From positions 186,001-250,000 of the forward strand of contig CAWFOB010000002.1 of the NCBI GenBank assembly GCA_963817375.1: DNA of 64,000 nucleotides, read 5' to 3'. This DNA is from JACVRM01 sp963817375. GTDB lineage: Bacteria > Actinomycetota > Thermoleophilia > Gaiellales > Gaiellaceae. This document shows, one piece after another, positions 45,884-53,614 of the stretch. The notes under the pieces are model-generated. The model made no database searches and was not told the origin of the DNA. It was given only the letters and a program-made list of their open reading frames with translations. Made by a program: the position numbers and the translations under genes. Within the stretch, counting starts at the first letter, position 1; each line of letters opens with the position of its first letter.

Positions 45884-46488
45884 GCGACGCCTGCCGGCTC
45901 GCTGCGCCGCACCATCGTCATCTCCTCCCAGAGCCGTGGCCACGACTCGTCGTGCGCGCCGCGCTCGATGGGCTCGGCGTCCTCGAGCCCCGTCGCCGCG
46001 AGGAGCGCCGACCGGTCGCCCGGCTCGAGCAGGCCCAGGGCGTAGGGCAGCAGCTCGCCGACCGCCGCTCGGAAGCGCGGCTCGTCGCGCAGCCGTTCCG
46101 CCCACATGTCGGCGTGCATGAGGTGGTACGCCTCCTCGCGCTGGATCTTCGCGGCGAGCCCGGCGACCGCCTCGTCGTCGGACGCCGCGAGGCGGGCGAT
46201 GCGGATCGCGTCGGCGTGCTCGTAGAGGTAGCGCCGCGCGATCGTGTGCGCCCAGTCGGGCACGAACCGCAGCTCGACGAAGGCGGACGAGCGGTACTCG
46301 TCGGGCCGGCGGTCGAACGCGAGCGCGTCGGGATCGTCGGAGAGCAGTGCATAGATCGCGCGCGCGTGCCCGATCTCGTTCTGTGCGATCGACGACAGCG
46401 CGACGTCTTCCTCGAGCACCGGCGCGATGCCCGTCCACTCGGAGTCGCGCCAGCCGAGGACGAGCTCGTCGTCAGCGATCGCCAGCAC
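45877..46488 (-). CDS. paaC: Phenylacetyl-CoA epoxidase subunit PaaC
   Basis: 203 residues if it begins at GTG 46488 (VLAIADDELVLGWRDSEWTGIAP). Four-helix ferritin-like structural partner of PaaA: EEDVALSSIAQNEIGHARAIYALL, FVPDWAHTIARRYLYEHADAIR, KIQREEAYHLMHADMWAERL, ending PAGVAW. The frame is continuous with paaB upstream (no stop between), so a PaaB-PaaC fusion is possible. About 40 residues shorter than E. coli PaaC. Confidence 0.85.
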   Translation of the reverse strand: MLAIADDELVLGWRDSEWTGIAPVLEEDVALSSIAQNEIGHARAIYALLSDDPDALAFDRRPDEYRSSAFVELRFVPDWAHTIARRYLYEHADAIRIARLAASDDEAVAGLAAKIQREEAYHLMHADMWAERLRDEPRFRAAVGELLPYALGLLEPGDRSALLAATGLEDAEPIERGAHDESWPRLWEEMTMVRRSEPAGVAW

Positions 46489-46755
46489 GTGTCCTGCTCG
46501 TTCACGCGCCTCCTTCAGCTTCTCCTTGAGCGAGTACCCGTCCACCCGGTGGTAGTTGCGGCCCAGCTCGTCGACGAAGTCCTCGACGTCCAGGATGGCG
46601 TCGCGCGGGACGACCCAGAGCGCCGAGGACTCGCCGCGCCGGCCGTACTGCTCGTGCGCGTACGCGCGGGCGAACTCGGCTTCGGGCGCCACCACCGAGC
46701 CGGCGTGCTGGAACGGCTGGCCCTTCCGTTCCTGGCGGAAGACCTCCCAGATCAC
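46489..46755 (-). CDS. paaB: Phenylacetyl-CoA epoxidase subunit PaaB (3' end runs into paaC)
   Basis: Starts at GTG 46755, overlapping the paaA stop (GTGA). VIWEVFRQERKGQPFQHAGSV, EFARAYAHEQYGRRGESSALWVVPRDAI and YHRVDGYSLKEKLKEARERAG correspond to PaaB of about 90 residues, including its usual KLKxAR end. No stop follows; the frame continues straight into PaaC. All other fusions in this window are explained by a one-base insertion, but an insertion here would not expose a stop. It is either a real fusion or a base is missing. Confidence 0.82.
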
Positions 46756-47652
46756 GCGGCCTCCGCGAGCACCGCCCGGCGGACCCACGCCGTCTGCCTC
46801 GAGATTCAGGCGCCGGAAGTCGAGCCGCTCGGCCGTCATCGGGCCGTGGCCGGTCACGACGCTCCTGAGCTCCTCCCAGTCGGGCTCGGTGTACTCCCAG
46901 ATGCCCTCGTCGCTGCGGCGCAGCTTCGGGTCGGGGACGGTGAGGCCGAGCTCCCAGATCTGCGGCACGTAGCCGTCGAGGAACTGCTGGCGCGCTTCCT
47001 CGTTGGCCTGGCTCTTGATCCGCCAGATGACCATCGGGTCATCCGTCGCCTCGATCGGGTTGCCGTGGAAGTGCATGAGCGGCGTCCACCAGCGGTCGAG
47101 CGCCTCCTGCACGAGCTCGCGTTGCGTGTCGGTGCCGTTGACGAGCGTGAGGATCACGTCGCGCCCGTGGAGGATGTGGAACGACTCCTCCCAGCAGATC
47201 TTCTTCATGATCCGGGCGTACGGGGCGTACGAGCACTTGAGCAGCGCCTTCTGGGAGATGATCGCGGCCGCGTCGACGAGCCAGGCGATCACGCCGACGT
47301 CGCCCCACGTGTAGGTCGGGTAGTGGAAGACGTTGTGGAACTTGGACTTGCCCGAGACCAGGTCTGCGAGGCATTGCTCGCGCGGCTTGCCGAGGTCCTC
47401 GACGACCCGGTAGATCAGCTGCGCGTGGCCGACCTCGTCCTGCACCTTCGCGGTCAGCGCGAGCTTGCGCTGCAGCGTCGGCGCCCGGAGGATCCACTCG
47501 CGCTCGGGCAGGACGCCCATGAGCTCGGAGTTGGCGTGCATCTCGATGAACTTGATCAGCCGCTGCCGGTACTCGTCGGGCATCCAGTCGTGCGTCTCGA
47601 CCTGGCCGCCGGACTGGACGTACTCGAGGAACTCCTGCTCGCGTGCGGTCAT
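46752..47652 (-). CDS. paaA: Phenylacetyl-CoA epoxidase catalytic subunit PaaA (one frameshift near the end)
   Basis: About 300 residues from ATG 47652 (Shine-Dalgarno GGGAGG). Diiron oxygenase that epoxidises phenylacetyl-CoA. Metal-binding helices: GVLPEREWILRAPTLQRKLALTAKVQDEVGHAQLIYRVVEDLG and KICWEESFHILHGRDVI, YARIMKKICWEESFH being the PaaA signature. Near 46790 one extra base turns ADAWVRRAVLAEAA-stop into ADGVGPPGGARGG; removing it gives the normal end with TGA at 46754-46752 overlapping the paaB GTG. Confidence 0.93.
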
Positions 47653-47665
47653 GTGGCCTCCCAAC

Positions 47666-47679
47666 CGAACGATCGTTAG
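47666..47679. promoter_or_regulatory. Predicted PaaR operator between paaA and the TetR gene
   Basis: CGAACGATCGTTAG fits CNAACGNNCGTTNG, the pseudopalindrome I recall for the TetR-type PaaR of Thermus thermophilus. It lies 13 bp before the paaA start and 14 bp before the regulator start, so it could repress both. Confidence 0.7.
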
Positions 47680-47693
47680 GGTCGTAACTGTAT

Positions 47694-48269
47694 ATGTCCA
47701 CGAGACGGAACGAGCTCACCCGCCAGGCCGCCCGGCTGTTCGCCGAGCGCGGCTACCACGGCACCTCGATCGGCGACCTCGCGGAGGCCATGGGCGTGCA
47801 GAAGGGGTCGCTCTACGCGCACATCAACTCGAAGCAGGACCTGCTCTACGAGACGATGCGCGAGGGCGCCGACGCGTTCCATGCCGCGCTCGACGCGCTG
47901 CCGGAGAACGCGCCGCCGACCGAGCGGATCCGGCTGGCGCTCCGCGGCCACCTGCGCGTCGTTGCCGAGCAGCTCGACGTCGCCACCGTCTTCATCCGCG
48001 AGTGGCGCTACCTGGAAGGCGAGCGGCGCGACGAGATCGTCGCGGAGCGGCGCCGGTACGAGGAGCGGGTCCGCGCGCTCTTCCGCGAGGGCAGGGAGCT
48101 CGGCGAGCTGCGCACCGACCTCGACGACGCGACCGCCGCCCTGCTCATGCTCTCGGCCGCAAACTGGGCCTACACCTGGCTTCGGCCCGGCCGCGACACC
48201 GACGAGCTGGCGGATCGGTTTTACGCACTCCTACTGGACGGCATGCGCGGATACGCGACGCCTGAGTAG
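47694..48269 (+). CDS. TetR-family regulator, probable PaaR
   Basis: 191 residues from ATG 47694. N-terminal HTH: TRQAARLFAERGYHGTSIGDLAEAMGVQKGSLYAHINSKQDLLYETM; C-terminal ligand domain with LALRGHLRVVAEQLDVATVFIREWRYLEG and ALLMLSAANWAYTWLRPGRDTDELADRF. It is divergent from paaABCD with a 41-bp gap that holds a PaaR-like box, so control of phenylacetate genes with phenylacetyl-CoA as inducer is predicted. Confidence 0.85.
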   Translation: MSTRRNELTRQAARLFAERGYHGTSIGDLAEAMGVQKGSLYAHINSKQDLLYETMREGADAFHAALDALPENAPPTERIRLALRGHLRVVAEQLDVATVFIREWRYLEGERRDEIVAERRRYEERVRALFREGRELGELRTDLDDATAALLMLSAANWAYTWLRPGRDTDELADRFYALLLDGMRGYATPE

Positions 48270-48284
48270 GCCTGCCTAAGTAGG

Positions 48285-48520
48285 CCTAAGACGCACAGTC
48301 TCGAGGGGCTGTCCCCGGCTTTCCTCCTCCGACATCACGCCCCTTCCGAAACGCGAGGGGGCTGTCCCTCGCGTATTTAGAAGAGAACAGCTCCGTCAGC
48401 CGGTGCTTGGCGAACGCCAAGGTCGCTAGTCACGCGAGGGACAGCCCCCTCAGCGTGTTGGGAGGGCGGGAGGTTGCAGGTAGGAGCCGGGGACAGCCCC
48501 TCGAGACAGTGCGTCCTAGG
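48285..48520. repeat. Nested long inverted repeat (236 bp)
   Basis: Outer arms 48285-48320 and 48485-48520 match in 34 of 36 positions (begin CCTAAGACGCAC, contain GAGGGGCTGTCCCC). Inner arms 48355-48374 and 48432-48451 match perfectly over 20 bp (GAGGGGGCTGTCCCTCGCGT). The centre (48375-48431) is unrelated. No open frame of note. It fills the 291-bp gap between the TetR and TrmB genes and could fold as a cruciform or long hairpin; a MITE-like element is possible. Confidence 0.8.
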
Positions 48521-48522
48521 CG

Positions 48523-48553
48523 TTGACACTCCTGCGGGTGGCACCGCTACTCT
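48523..48553 (+). promoter_or_regulatory. Promoter of the TrmB gene
   Basis: TTGACA (48523-48528), 19-bp spacer, TACTCT (48548-48553), which ends 7 nt before ATG 48561. Probably leaderless. Confidence 0.6.
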
Positions 48554-48560
48554 GGGCGCA

Positions 48561-49388
48561 ATGGACAACGGTCAGCACGTCGACGAGCTCACGAAGCTCG
48601 GCCTGACGATGTACGAGGCGAAGGCGTACCTCGCGCTCATCCGGCGCGGGTCGTCGACCGCCGCCGAGGTCGCCCGGATCGCCGGCGTGCCGCGCCAGCG
48701 GATCTACGACGTGCTCGCGAGTCTCGTCGAGCGCGGGCTCGCCTCGACGCGCCCGGGCAAGGTCGTGAAGTACGTCGCCTCGGCGCCCGACGCGGCGATC
48801 GAGCGGCTCGTCTCGGATCACCGCCAGGCGCTTGCCCGGCTCGAGCGCGGCGCGAACGAGATGATCGGCGAGCTGGCCCCGGCCTTCAAGGCGGGCCAGG
48901 GTGTCACCGACCCGCTCGACTACATCGAGGTCCTGCGCGACCGGCGCGCGATCAACGAGCGCTTCAGCGAGCTCCAGGAGGACATCAACCACGAGATCCT
49001 CGTCTTCACGAAGCCGCCCTACGCGACGCCACCGCAGGAGGAGGAGAAGGGCCTCGAGGTCTCGCGGACCTTCAAGGCGCGATCCGTCTACGAGTTCTCC
49101 GTCTTCGACGACGCGGAGACGAGCGAGGGCGTCCGCGCCTTCATCGAAGCGGGCGAGGAGGCGCGTTTCGTGCCCGAGCTGCCGCTGAAGCTCGTGATCA
49201 TCGACGAGCGCTACGTCATGTTCGGCATGGAGGACCCGGTCCTCGGCGGCTCGGACCTGACCATGGTCGTCGTCGAGCACCCGTCGCTCGCGGCCACGCT
49301 CAAGATCGCGTTCGACGCCGAGTGGCAGCGCGGGCTCACGTTCGACGAGGCGCACAAGCGCCTTGTCCCTGTTGCAAAAAGCGCCTGA
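48561..49388 (+). CDS. TrmB-family transcriptional regulator
   Basis: 275 residues from ATG 48561. N-terminal winged helix LTKLGLTMYEAKAYLALIRRGSSTAAEVARIAGVPRQRIYDVLASLVERGLAS, typical of TrmB, then a helical linker and an effector domain (EDINHEILVFTKPPYATPP, FEFSVFDDAETSEGVRAFIEAG-like, LVIIDERYVMFGMEDPVLGGSDLTMVVVEHPSLA). TrmB proteins often sense sugars in archaea, but bacterial members are varied. Isolated; target unknown. Perhaps the downstream 2-oxoacid dehydrogenase operon. Confidence 0.85.
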   Translation: MDNGQHVDELTKLGLTMYEAKAYLALIRRGSSTAAEVARIAGVPRQRIYDVLASLVERGLASTRPGKVVKYVASAPDAAIERLVSDHRQALARLERGANEMIGELAPAFKAGQGVTDPLDYIEVLRDRRAINERFSELQEDINHEILVFTKPPYATPPQEEEKGLEVSRTFKARSVYEFSVFDDAETSEGVRAFIEAGEEARFVPELPLKLVIIDERYVMFGMEDPVLGGSDLTMVVVEHPSLAATLKIAFDAEWQRGLTFDEAHKRLVPVAKSA

Positions 49389-49534
49389 TTTCCTCGTGAA
49401 ACCTGCGCGCCTGTCGCAGCGTACCCCTGAACTTCCATCTCGACACCCTTTGAAGTGGTGTGTTAGATCCCGGGCGAACGGGCAACAAACGCGTCCACCA
49501 CGCGGCCTACTAGCGCGCCCCTCCGGGACGCGAG

Positions 49535-49563
49535 AGGGGACCGGCGCCGCATGCCGGCCCCCT
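49535..49563. terminator. Hairpin downstream of TrmB
   Basis: AGGGGACCGGC / GCCGGCCCCCT (one mismatch), about 150 bp after the TrmB stop and just before the next promoter. 49389-49534 shows no gene. Confidence 0.5.
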
Positions 49564-49571
49564 CCGCCTTC

Positions 49572-49577
49572 TAGGCT
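49572..49577 (+). promoter_or_regulatory. -10 box of the lipid-kinase gene
   Basis: TAGGCT, 6 nt before GTG 49584; leaderless arrangement. Confidence 0.45.
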
Positions 49578-49583
49578 TCGCGG

Positions 49584-50480
49584 GTGCGGCGAGTCGCGCT
49601 CATCGTGAACCCCTTCGCGACCAAGGTCGACGACGAGTCGACGGCGGCCGTGCGCGACGTGCTCCAGCGCGTCGCCGAGGTGACCACGATGCGGACGGAG
49701 CGGCCCGGCCATGCGGTCGAGCTGGCGTCGGTGCTGCGCGGCGACCTCGACGCCGTCGTCGTCTTCTCGGGCGACGGCGGGTTCAACGAGGTGCTGAACG
49801 GCCTGCGGGATCCGGTGCCGATCGGCTTCGTCCCGGGCGGCGGCGCCAGCGTCCTGCCGCGGGCGCTCGGGCTCCCACGCGACCCGCTCGAGGCTGCCCA
49901 GGAGCTCGCAGCCGCGCTCGAGGCCGGCCGGACGCGCAAGATCTCGCTCGGTCGCGTCAACGGACGGCGTTTCACGTTCTCGGCCGGGGTCGGGCTCGAC
50001 GCCGAGCTCGTCCGCCGCGTCGACGAGCGCGGGCGCGACCAGGAACGCGGCCGGGCCGGGAACCTCTGGTTCGCACTCGCGGCCGGGAGGCTTCTCGTCG
50101 AGCGGCGCGGCCGCCTGGAGCCGGTGCTCGAGGTCGAGGGCCTCGGCCGTGCCGCCTTCGCGCTCGTCGCCAACGCCGACCCGTACTCGTACGCCGGCCC
50201 GCTCCCGCTGCGCGTCGCCCCGGAGGCGCGCTTCGAGCTCGGCCTCGACCTGGTTGCGCCGCGCGCCGTCCGCCCGGGCGGGCTCCCGCGCTTCGTCGGC
50301 TACATGCTGCTCGGCCGGGGTCAGCAGCGTGCGGAGGACGTCATCTACGTGCACGACGCCGACCGGATCGTGGTGCGCTGCGACGAGCCGCTGCCGCTCC
50401 AGGCGGACGGGGAGGACCTCGGCGACGTGAGCGAGGCCGTCTTCGAGGCCGAGCGCGACGCCGTCGAAGTTCTGGTGTAG
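49584..50480 (+). CDS. Diacylglycerol/sphingosine kinase-like lipid kinase
   Basis: 298 residues from GTG 49584. DAGK catalytic domain: RRVALIVNPFATKVDDES, LDAVVVFSGDGGFNEVLNGLR with the GDGxxNE loop, then IGFVPGGGASVLPRALGLP, where GGGAS replaces the usual GGTxN motif. The C-terminal domain has AGVGLDAELVRRVDERG and the closing DGEDLGD. Members phosphorylate diacylglycerol, undecaprenol or related lipids. The G-G-G-A-S change may alter nucleotide binding or be a clade feature. Ends one base before the convergent membrane protein. Confidence 0.85.
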   Translation: MRRVALIVNPFATKVDDESTAAVRDVLQRVAEVTTMRTERPGHAVELASVLRGDLDAVVVFSGDGGFNEVLNGLRDPVPIGFVPGGGASVLPRALGLPRDPLEAAQELAAALEAGRTRKISLGRVNGRRFTFSAGVGLDAELVRRVDERGRDQERGRAGNLWFALAAGRLLVERRGRLEPVLEVEGLGRAAFALVANADPYSYAGPLPLRVAPEARFELGLDLVAPRAVRPGGLPRFVGYMLLGRGQQRAEDVIYVHDADRIVVRCDEPLPLQADGEDLGDVSEAVFEAERDAVEVLV

Positions 50481-51050
50481 CTACGGACGCGGCCGGTGCC
50501 CGTTCGTCGCCGGCGAGGCGGGCGTCTTCGGGCGCAGGAGCAGCACCGCGGTGACCGCCGCCCAGGCTGCAAACGGCCCGAGCGCGACGGTCAGCGCCCA
50601 GTGGTCGGTGTTCGAGAGCAGGACGAGCGCGGTCGCGAGCTGGATCGGCACGAGCGCCTGGCCGGCGAAGCCGAGCATCCCCGACACGGCGCCGGTGCGC
50701 GCCATCGCCGTTCCGGCTGCGCCGAGCACCGCCGCCTGCGGGAAGCACACGGCGAATGCGATCGGCGCCGGGTCGACGTTGCCCCCGGCGGCGTAGGCGG
50801 CGGCGACCAGTGCGTAGCCCGCGGCTGCGGCCGAGCCGCCGATGACCGCGGTGGCCGAGAACGGAGACGTCTCGCCTTCGGCGGCGCGGAGCTCGGCGCG
50901 GAGCGCGCCGAGGAACCCGACGAGGAAGAACGAGGCGAGGCCGAGCAGGTAGGCGTCGGTCTGGTCGTCGTCGATGACGCCGGACGCGAGCAGGACAGCT
51001 GCGAAGGCAACGCCGCCGACGGCGAGCACTCGTTCGGCGCCCTCCGTCAC
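50481..51050 (-). CDS. Multi-pass membrane protein, unknown
   Basis: 189 residues from GTG 51050. About six hydrophobic segments: VLAVGGVAFAAVLLASGVI, AYLLGLASFFLVGFLGAL, FSATAVIGGSAAAAGYALVAAAYAAG, IAFAVCFPQAAVLGAAGTAMA, GFAGQALVPIQLATALVLL, VALGPFAAWAAVTAVLLL. Gly/Ala-rich, no charged motif or family signature that I recognise. It abuts the lipid-kinase gene tail-to-tail. Confidence 0.6.
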   Translation of the reverse strand: MTEGAERVLAVGGVAFAAVLLASGVIDDDQTDAYLLGLASFFLVGFLGALRAELRAAEGETSPFSATAVIGGSAAAAGYALVAAAYAAGGNVDPAPIAFAVCFPQAAVLGAAGTAMARTGAVSGMLGFAGQALVPIQLATALVLLSNTDHWALTVALGPFAAWAAVTAVLLLRPKTPASPATNGHRPRP

Positions 51051-51083
51051 CTGGCCATCCTACGACGGTAGATTCCGCCTGGA

Positions 51084-52157
51084 ATGGCGCAGGTTCTCGG
51101 TGTGGAGCACGAGCTTCGACACGTGATCGGCGACGGCGAGGCCGCGTCCGACCGCGAGGTCGACGGCCTCACCGAGGCCGACCTTCTGCGGCTCTACCGC
51201 GACCTGGTCCTGCTGCGAACCTACGACGAGCGCTCCGTCGTCTACCACCGCCAGGGGCGCATCGGGACGTACGCGATCTACTGGAACCACGAGGCCATGC
51301 AGGTCGGCTCCGTGTTCGCGCTCGGGCGCTCGGACTGGATCTTTCCCAGCTACCGCGAGTCGGCCATCGGGCTCCTGCGCGGGATGCCGGCGTCGACGGT
51401 GCTCTCCTGGTGGCGGGGGCACCCGGCGGGCTGGTGGAACCCGGCCGACTACAACGTCGCGTCGATCTGCGTCCCGATCGCCACGCACGTCCCGCACGCG
51501 GCGGGGCTCGCCTGGGGCAAGCGCCTGCGCGGCGAGGACACCTGCGCGATCGCCTACTTCGGCGACGGCGCGACGTCGGAGGGCTCGTTCCACGAGGGCG
51601 CCAACTTCGCCGCCGTCATGCGCGCGCCGCTCATCCTCTTCTGCAACAACAACCACTGGGCGATCTCGACGCCGCTCGAGGCCCAGACGAAGGCGGAGAA
51701 CCTCGCCGCCAAGGCGGCCGGCTACGGCATGCCCGGCGTGCGCGTAGACGGCACGGACGTGCTCGCCGTCTACGAGGCGACCCGGGAGGCGGTCGAGCGC
51801 GCGCGGGCCGGCGACGGCCCGACCTTCATCGAGGCGGTCAGCTACCGCGCGGCGCCCCACGCGACGGCGGACGACCCGAAGGCGTACATCGACATGGAGC
51901 GGGTGGAGGAAGCGCGCAAGCGCGAGTGCGTCGGCCGCTACGAGGCCTACCTCCAGCGGCTGGGCGTCCTCACCGATGCGCACGTCGAGCAGGTCCGCGC
52001 CGAGGCCGTCGACCTCATGCGCGAGGGCATCGCGGCCGCCGAGGCGGAGCCGCCGGCCGACCCGGCGCTGCTCTTCGAGAACACCTTCGTCGACCCGCCC
52101 GCCTCGTTCGGGCGCGACCTCGACGAGCTGCGGCGGATCCTGGGCGACCCATCATGA
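51084..52157 (+). CDS. Branched-chain-type 2-oxoacid dehydrogenase E1, alpha subunit
   Basis: 357 residues from ATG 51084. ThDP-binding E1-alpha: EADLLRLYRDLVLLRTYDERSVVYHRQGRIGTYAIYWNHEAMQVG, WIFPSYRESAIGLLRGMP, GHPAGWWNPADYNVASICVPIATHVPHAAGLAWGKRL, ThDP motif IAYFGDGATSEGSFHEGANFAAV...LFCNNNHWAIST, and PTFIEAVSYRAAPHATADDPKAY. The last phrase and the IATHVPHAAG loop fit branched-chain 2-oxoacid or PdhA-like enzymes. First gene of the operon with E1-beta, HIRAN and E2; E3 is not in the window. Confidence 0.9.
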   Translation: MAQVLGVEHELRHVIGDGEAASDREVDGLTEADLLRLYRDLVLLRTYDERSVVYHRQGRIGTYAIYWNHEAMQVGSVFALGRSDWIFPSYRESAIGLLRGMPASTVLSWWRGHPAGWWNPADYNVASICVPIATHVPHAAGLAWGKRLRGEDTCAIAYFGDGATSEGSFHEGANFAAVMRAPLILFCNNNHWAISTPLEAQTKAENLAAKAAGYGMPGVRVDGTDVLAVYEATREAVERARAGDGPTFIEAVSYRAAPHATADDPKAYIDMERVEEARKRECVGRYEAYLQRLGVLTDAHVEQVRAEAVDLMREGIAAAEAEPPADPALLFENTFVDPPASFGRDLDELRRILGDPS

Positions 52158-52158
52158 C

Positions 52159-52179
52159 TTTGTGGCTGACAGCCACTAG
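52159..52179. repeat. Dispersed 21-bp palindromic repeat, copy 4
   Basis: TTTGTGGCT-GAC-AGCCACTAG, one base after the E1-alpha stop; arms match except the outer bases. It lies inside the operon, in the 85-bp gap before E1-beta. Confidence 0.7.
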
Positions 52180-52242
52180 CTCGCCGCCGCGCGGCTCGGC
52201 GCGCAGTCGTCACTTCGACATTTTCGCGGAGAGCCACTTGCC

Positions 52243-53217
52243 ATGGCCGAGCTGACGGTCGTCGAGGCGATCAACGACTGCTTCCACGTCGAGCTCGCCC
52301 GCGACGAGGACGTCATGGTCATGGGCGAGGACGTCGGCCGTGCCGGTGGCGTGTTCCGCGCGACCGCCGGGCTGCGCGACCGCTTCGGCCCCGACCGCTG
52401 CGTCGACACCCCGCTCGCCGAGGCCGGGATCATGGGCACCGCCGTCGGGCTCTGCATGGCGGGCTTCCGCCCGGTCGTCGAGATGCAGTACGACGCCTTC
52501 TCGTACCCGGGCCTCGACCAGCTGATCACCCACGTCGGCCGCTACCGCTGGCGCACCGGCGGTCAGATGGAGTTCCCGCTGACCATCCGCATGCCGTACG
52601 GCGGCGGCGTCCGCGCGCCGGAGCTGCACGACGACTCGCCGGAGACCTACTACGTGCACACGCCGGGCGTGAAGGTGGCGATCCCGTCCACGCCGGCCGA
52701 CGCCAAGGGGCTGCTCGCGGCCGCGATCCGCGACCCGGACCCGGTCGTCATCCTGGAGCCGAAGCTGCACTACCGGACGCTCCGCGGCGAGGTGCCCGAG
52801 GGCGAGCACACCGTCCCGCTCGGCAAGGCGCGGCTTGCGCGCGAGGGCACGGACGTCACCCTCGTCGCCTACGGGTCGATGGTGCCGCTCTCCGAGCAGG
52901 TGGCCGATGCGTTGGCCGGTGAGGCCTCGGTCGAGGTGCTCGACATCCGAACGCTGAAGCCGCTCGACGAGGACGCGCTCCTCGCCTCCGTCGCGAAGAC
53001 AGGACGCGTCGTCATCGTCCAGGAGGCGCCGAGGACGTGCGGCTACGCCGCGGAGCTGGCGGCGGTCATCGCCGAGAAGGCGATCTTCGACCTCCAGGGG
53101 CCGGTGCTGCGCGTGACCGGCTACGACGTGCCTTACCCGTACTGGCAGATCGAGGACGCGTACATGCCCTCGGTCGAGCGCGTCACCGCGGCGGTTCGCC
53201 GCCTGCTCGACGCTTGA
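52243..53217 (+). CDS. Branched-chain-type 2-oxoacid dehydrogenase E1, beta subunit
   Basis: 324 residues from ATG 52243. LTVVEAINDCFHVELARDEDVMVMGEDVGRAGGVFRATAGL, CVDTPLAEAGIMGTAVGLCMAGFRPVVEMQYDAFSYPGLDQL, MPYGGGVRAPELHDDSPETYYVHTPGVKVAIPSTPADAKGLL, and DIRTLKPLDEDALL near the C-terminus. EMQYDAF and GGVRAPELHDDSPE are typical of branched-chain E1-beta (BkdB-like). Ends overlapping the start of the HIRAN gene by 3 bp. Confidence 0.93.
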   Translation: MAELTVVEAINDCFHVELARDEDVMVMGEDVGRAGGVFRATAGLRDRFGPDRCVDTPLAEAGIMGTAVGLCMAGFRPVVEMQYDAFSYPGLDQLITHVGRYRWRTGGQMEFPLTIRMPYGGGVRAPELHDDSPETYYVHTPGVKVAIPSTPADAKGLLAAAIRDPDPVVILEPKLHYRTLRGEVPEGEHTVPLGKARLAREGTDVTLVAYGSMVPLSEQVADALAGEASVEVLDIRTLKPLDEDALLASVAKTGRVVIVQEAPRTCGYAAELAAVIAEKAIFDLQGPVLRVTGYDVPYPYWQIEDAYMPSVERVTAAVRRLLDA

Positions 53218-53603
53218 GCGAGCGGCTGCGGCTCTGGCTCGAGCGTGGCCGCGACGGCTACTTCCTGCGCGACGCGGCCACCGGCGAGCCGGTCCGCTGG
53301 GAGGACGAGCGCGTCCGCGTCGTGCCGGTGGCGGGTGTGACCTTCCGGCCCGACACATTCGCGCAGGCGTCCTTCGACCCGGGGCGGCGGCTCGCGCTGG
53401 TGCGCGAGCCGGACAACGAGCACGATCCCAACGCCGTCGGCATCTGGAACGAGGAGCGGACGTTGCAGGCGGGGTACGTCCCGCGCGAGACGGCCGCCGA
53501 GCTCGCCGGTGACGAGCAGGCGGTGTCGCTGTGGCGCGTCGAGGGCGGGCTCCGCGTCTTGATCGTGCCGGCAGACGCCTGGGTAGGGCGCCCCCGCAGC
53601 TAG
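53214..53603 (+). CDS. Stand-alone HIRAN-domain protein inside a dehydrogenase operon
   Basis: About 129 residues from TTG 53214, which overlaps the E1-beta stop (TTGA). HIRAN core: RVRVVPVAGVTFRPDTFAQASFDPGRRLALVREPDNEHDPNAVGIWNEERTLQAGYVPRETAAELAG, with the EPxNxxDPNAV and GYVP hallmarks. HIRAN domains bind DNA 3' ends in HLTF-type enzymes, but bacterial stand-alone members have no known role. Preceded by a short helix LRLWLERGRDGYFLRD. It sits between E1-beta and E2, 11 bp before the latter, an unusual place for such a domain. Confidence 0.82.
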   Translation: MSERLRLWLERGRDGYFLRDAATGEPVRWEDERVRVVPVAGVTFRPDTFAQASFDPGRRLALVREPDNEHDPNAVGIWNEERTLQAGYVPRETAAELAGDEQAVSLWRVEGGLRVLIVPADAWVGRPRS

Positions 53604-53614
53604 GTTTCCGCGCC

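Noticed and set aside
46752..47652. Real fusion of PaaA to PaaB
   Set aside because: Deleting one base near 46790 restores the normal PaaA end with TGA overlapping the paaB GTG start.
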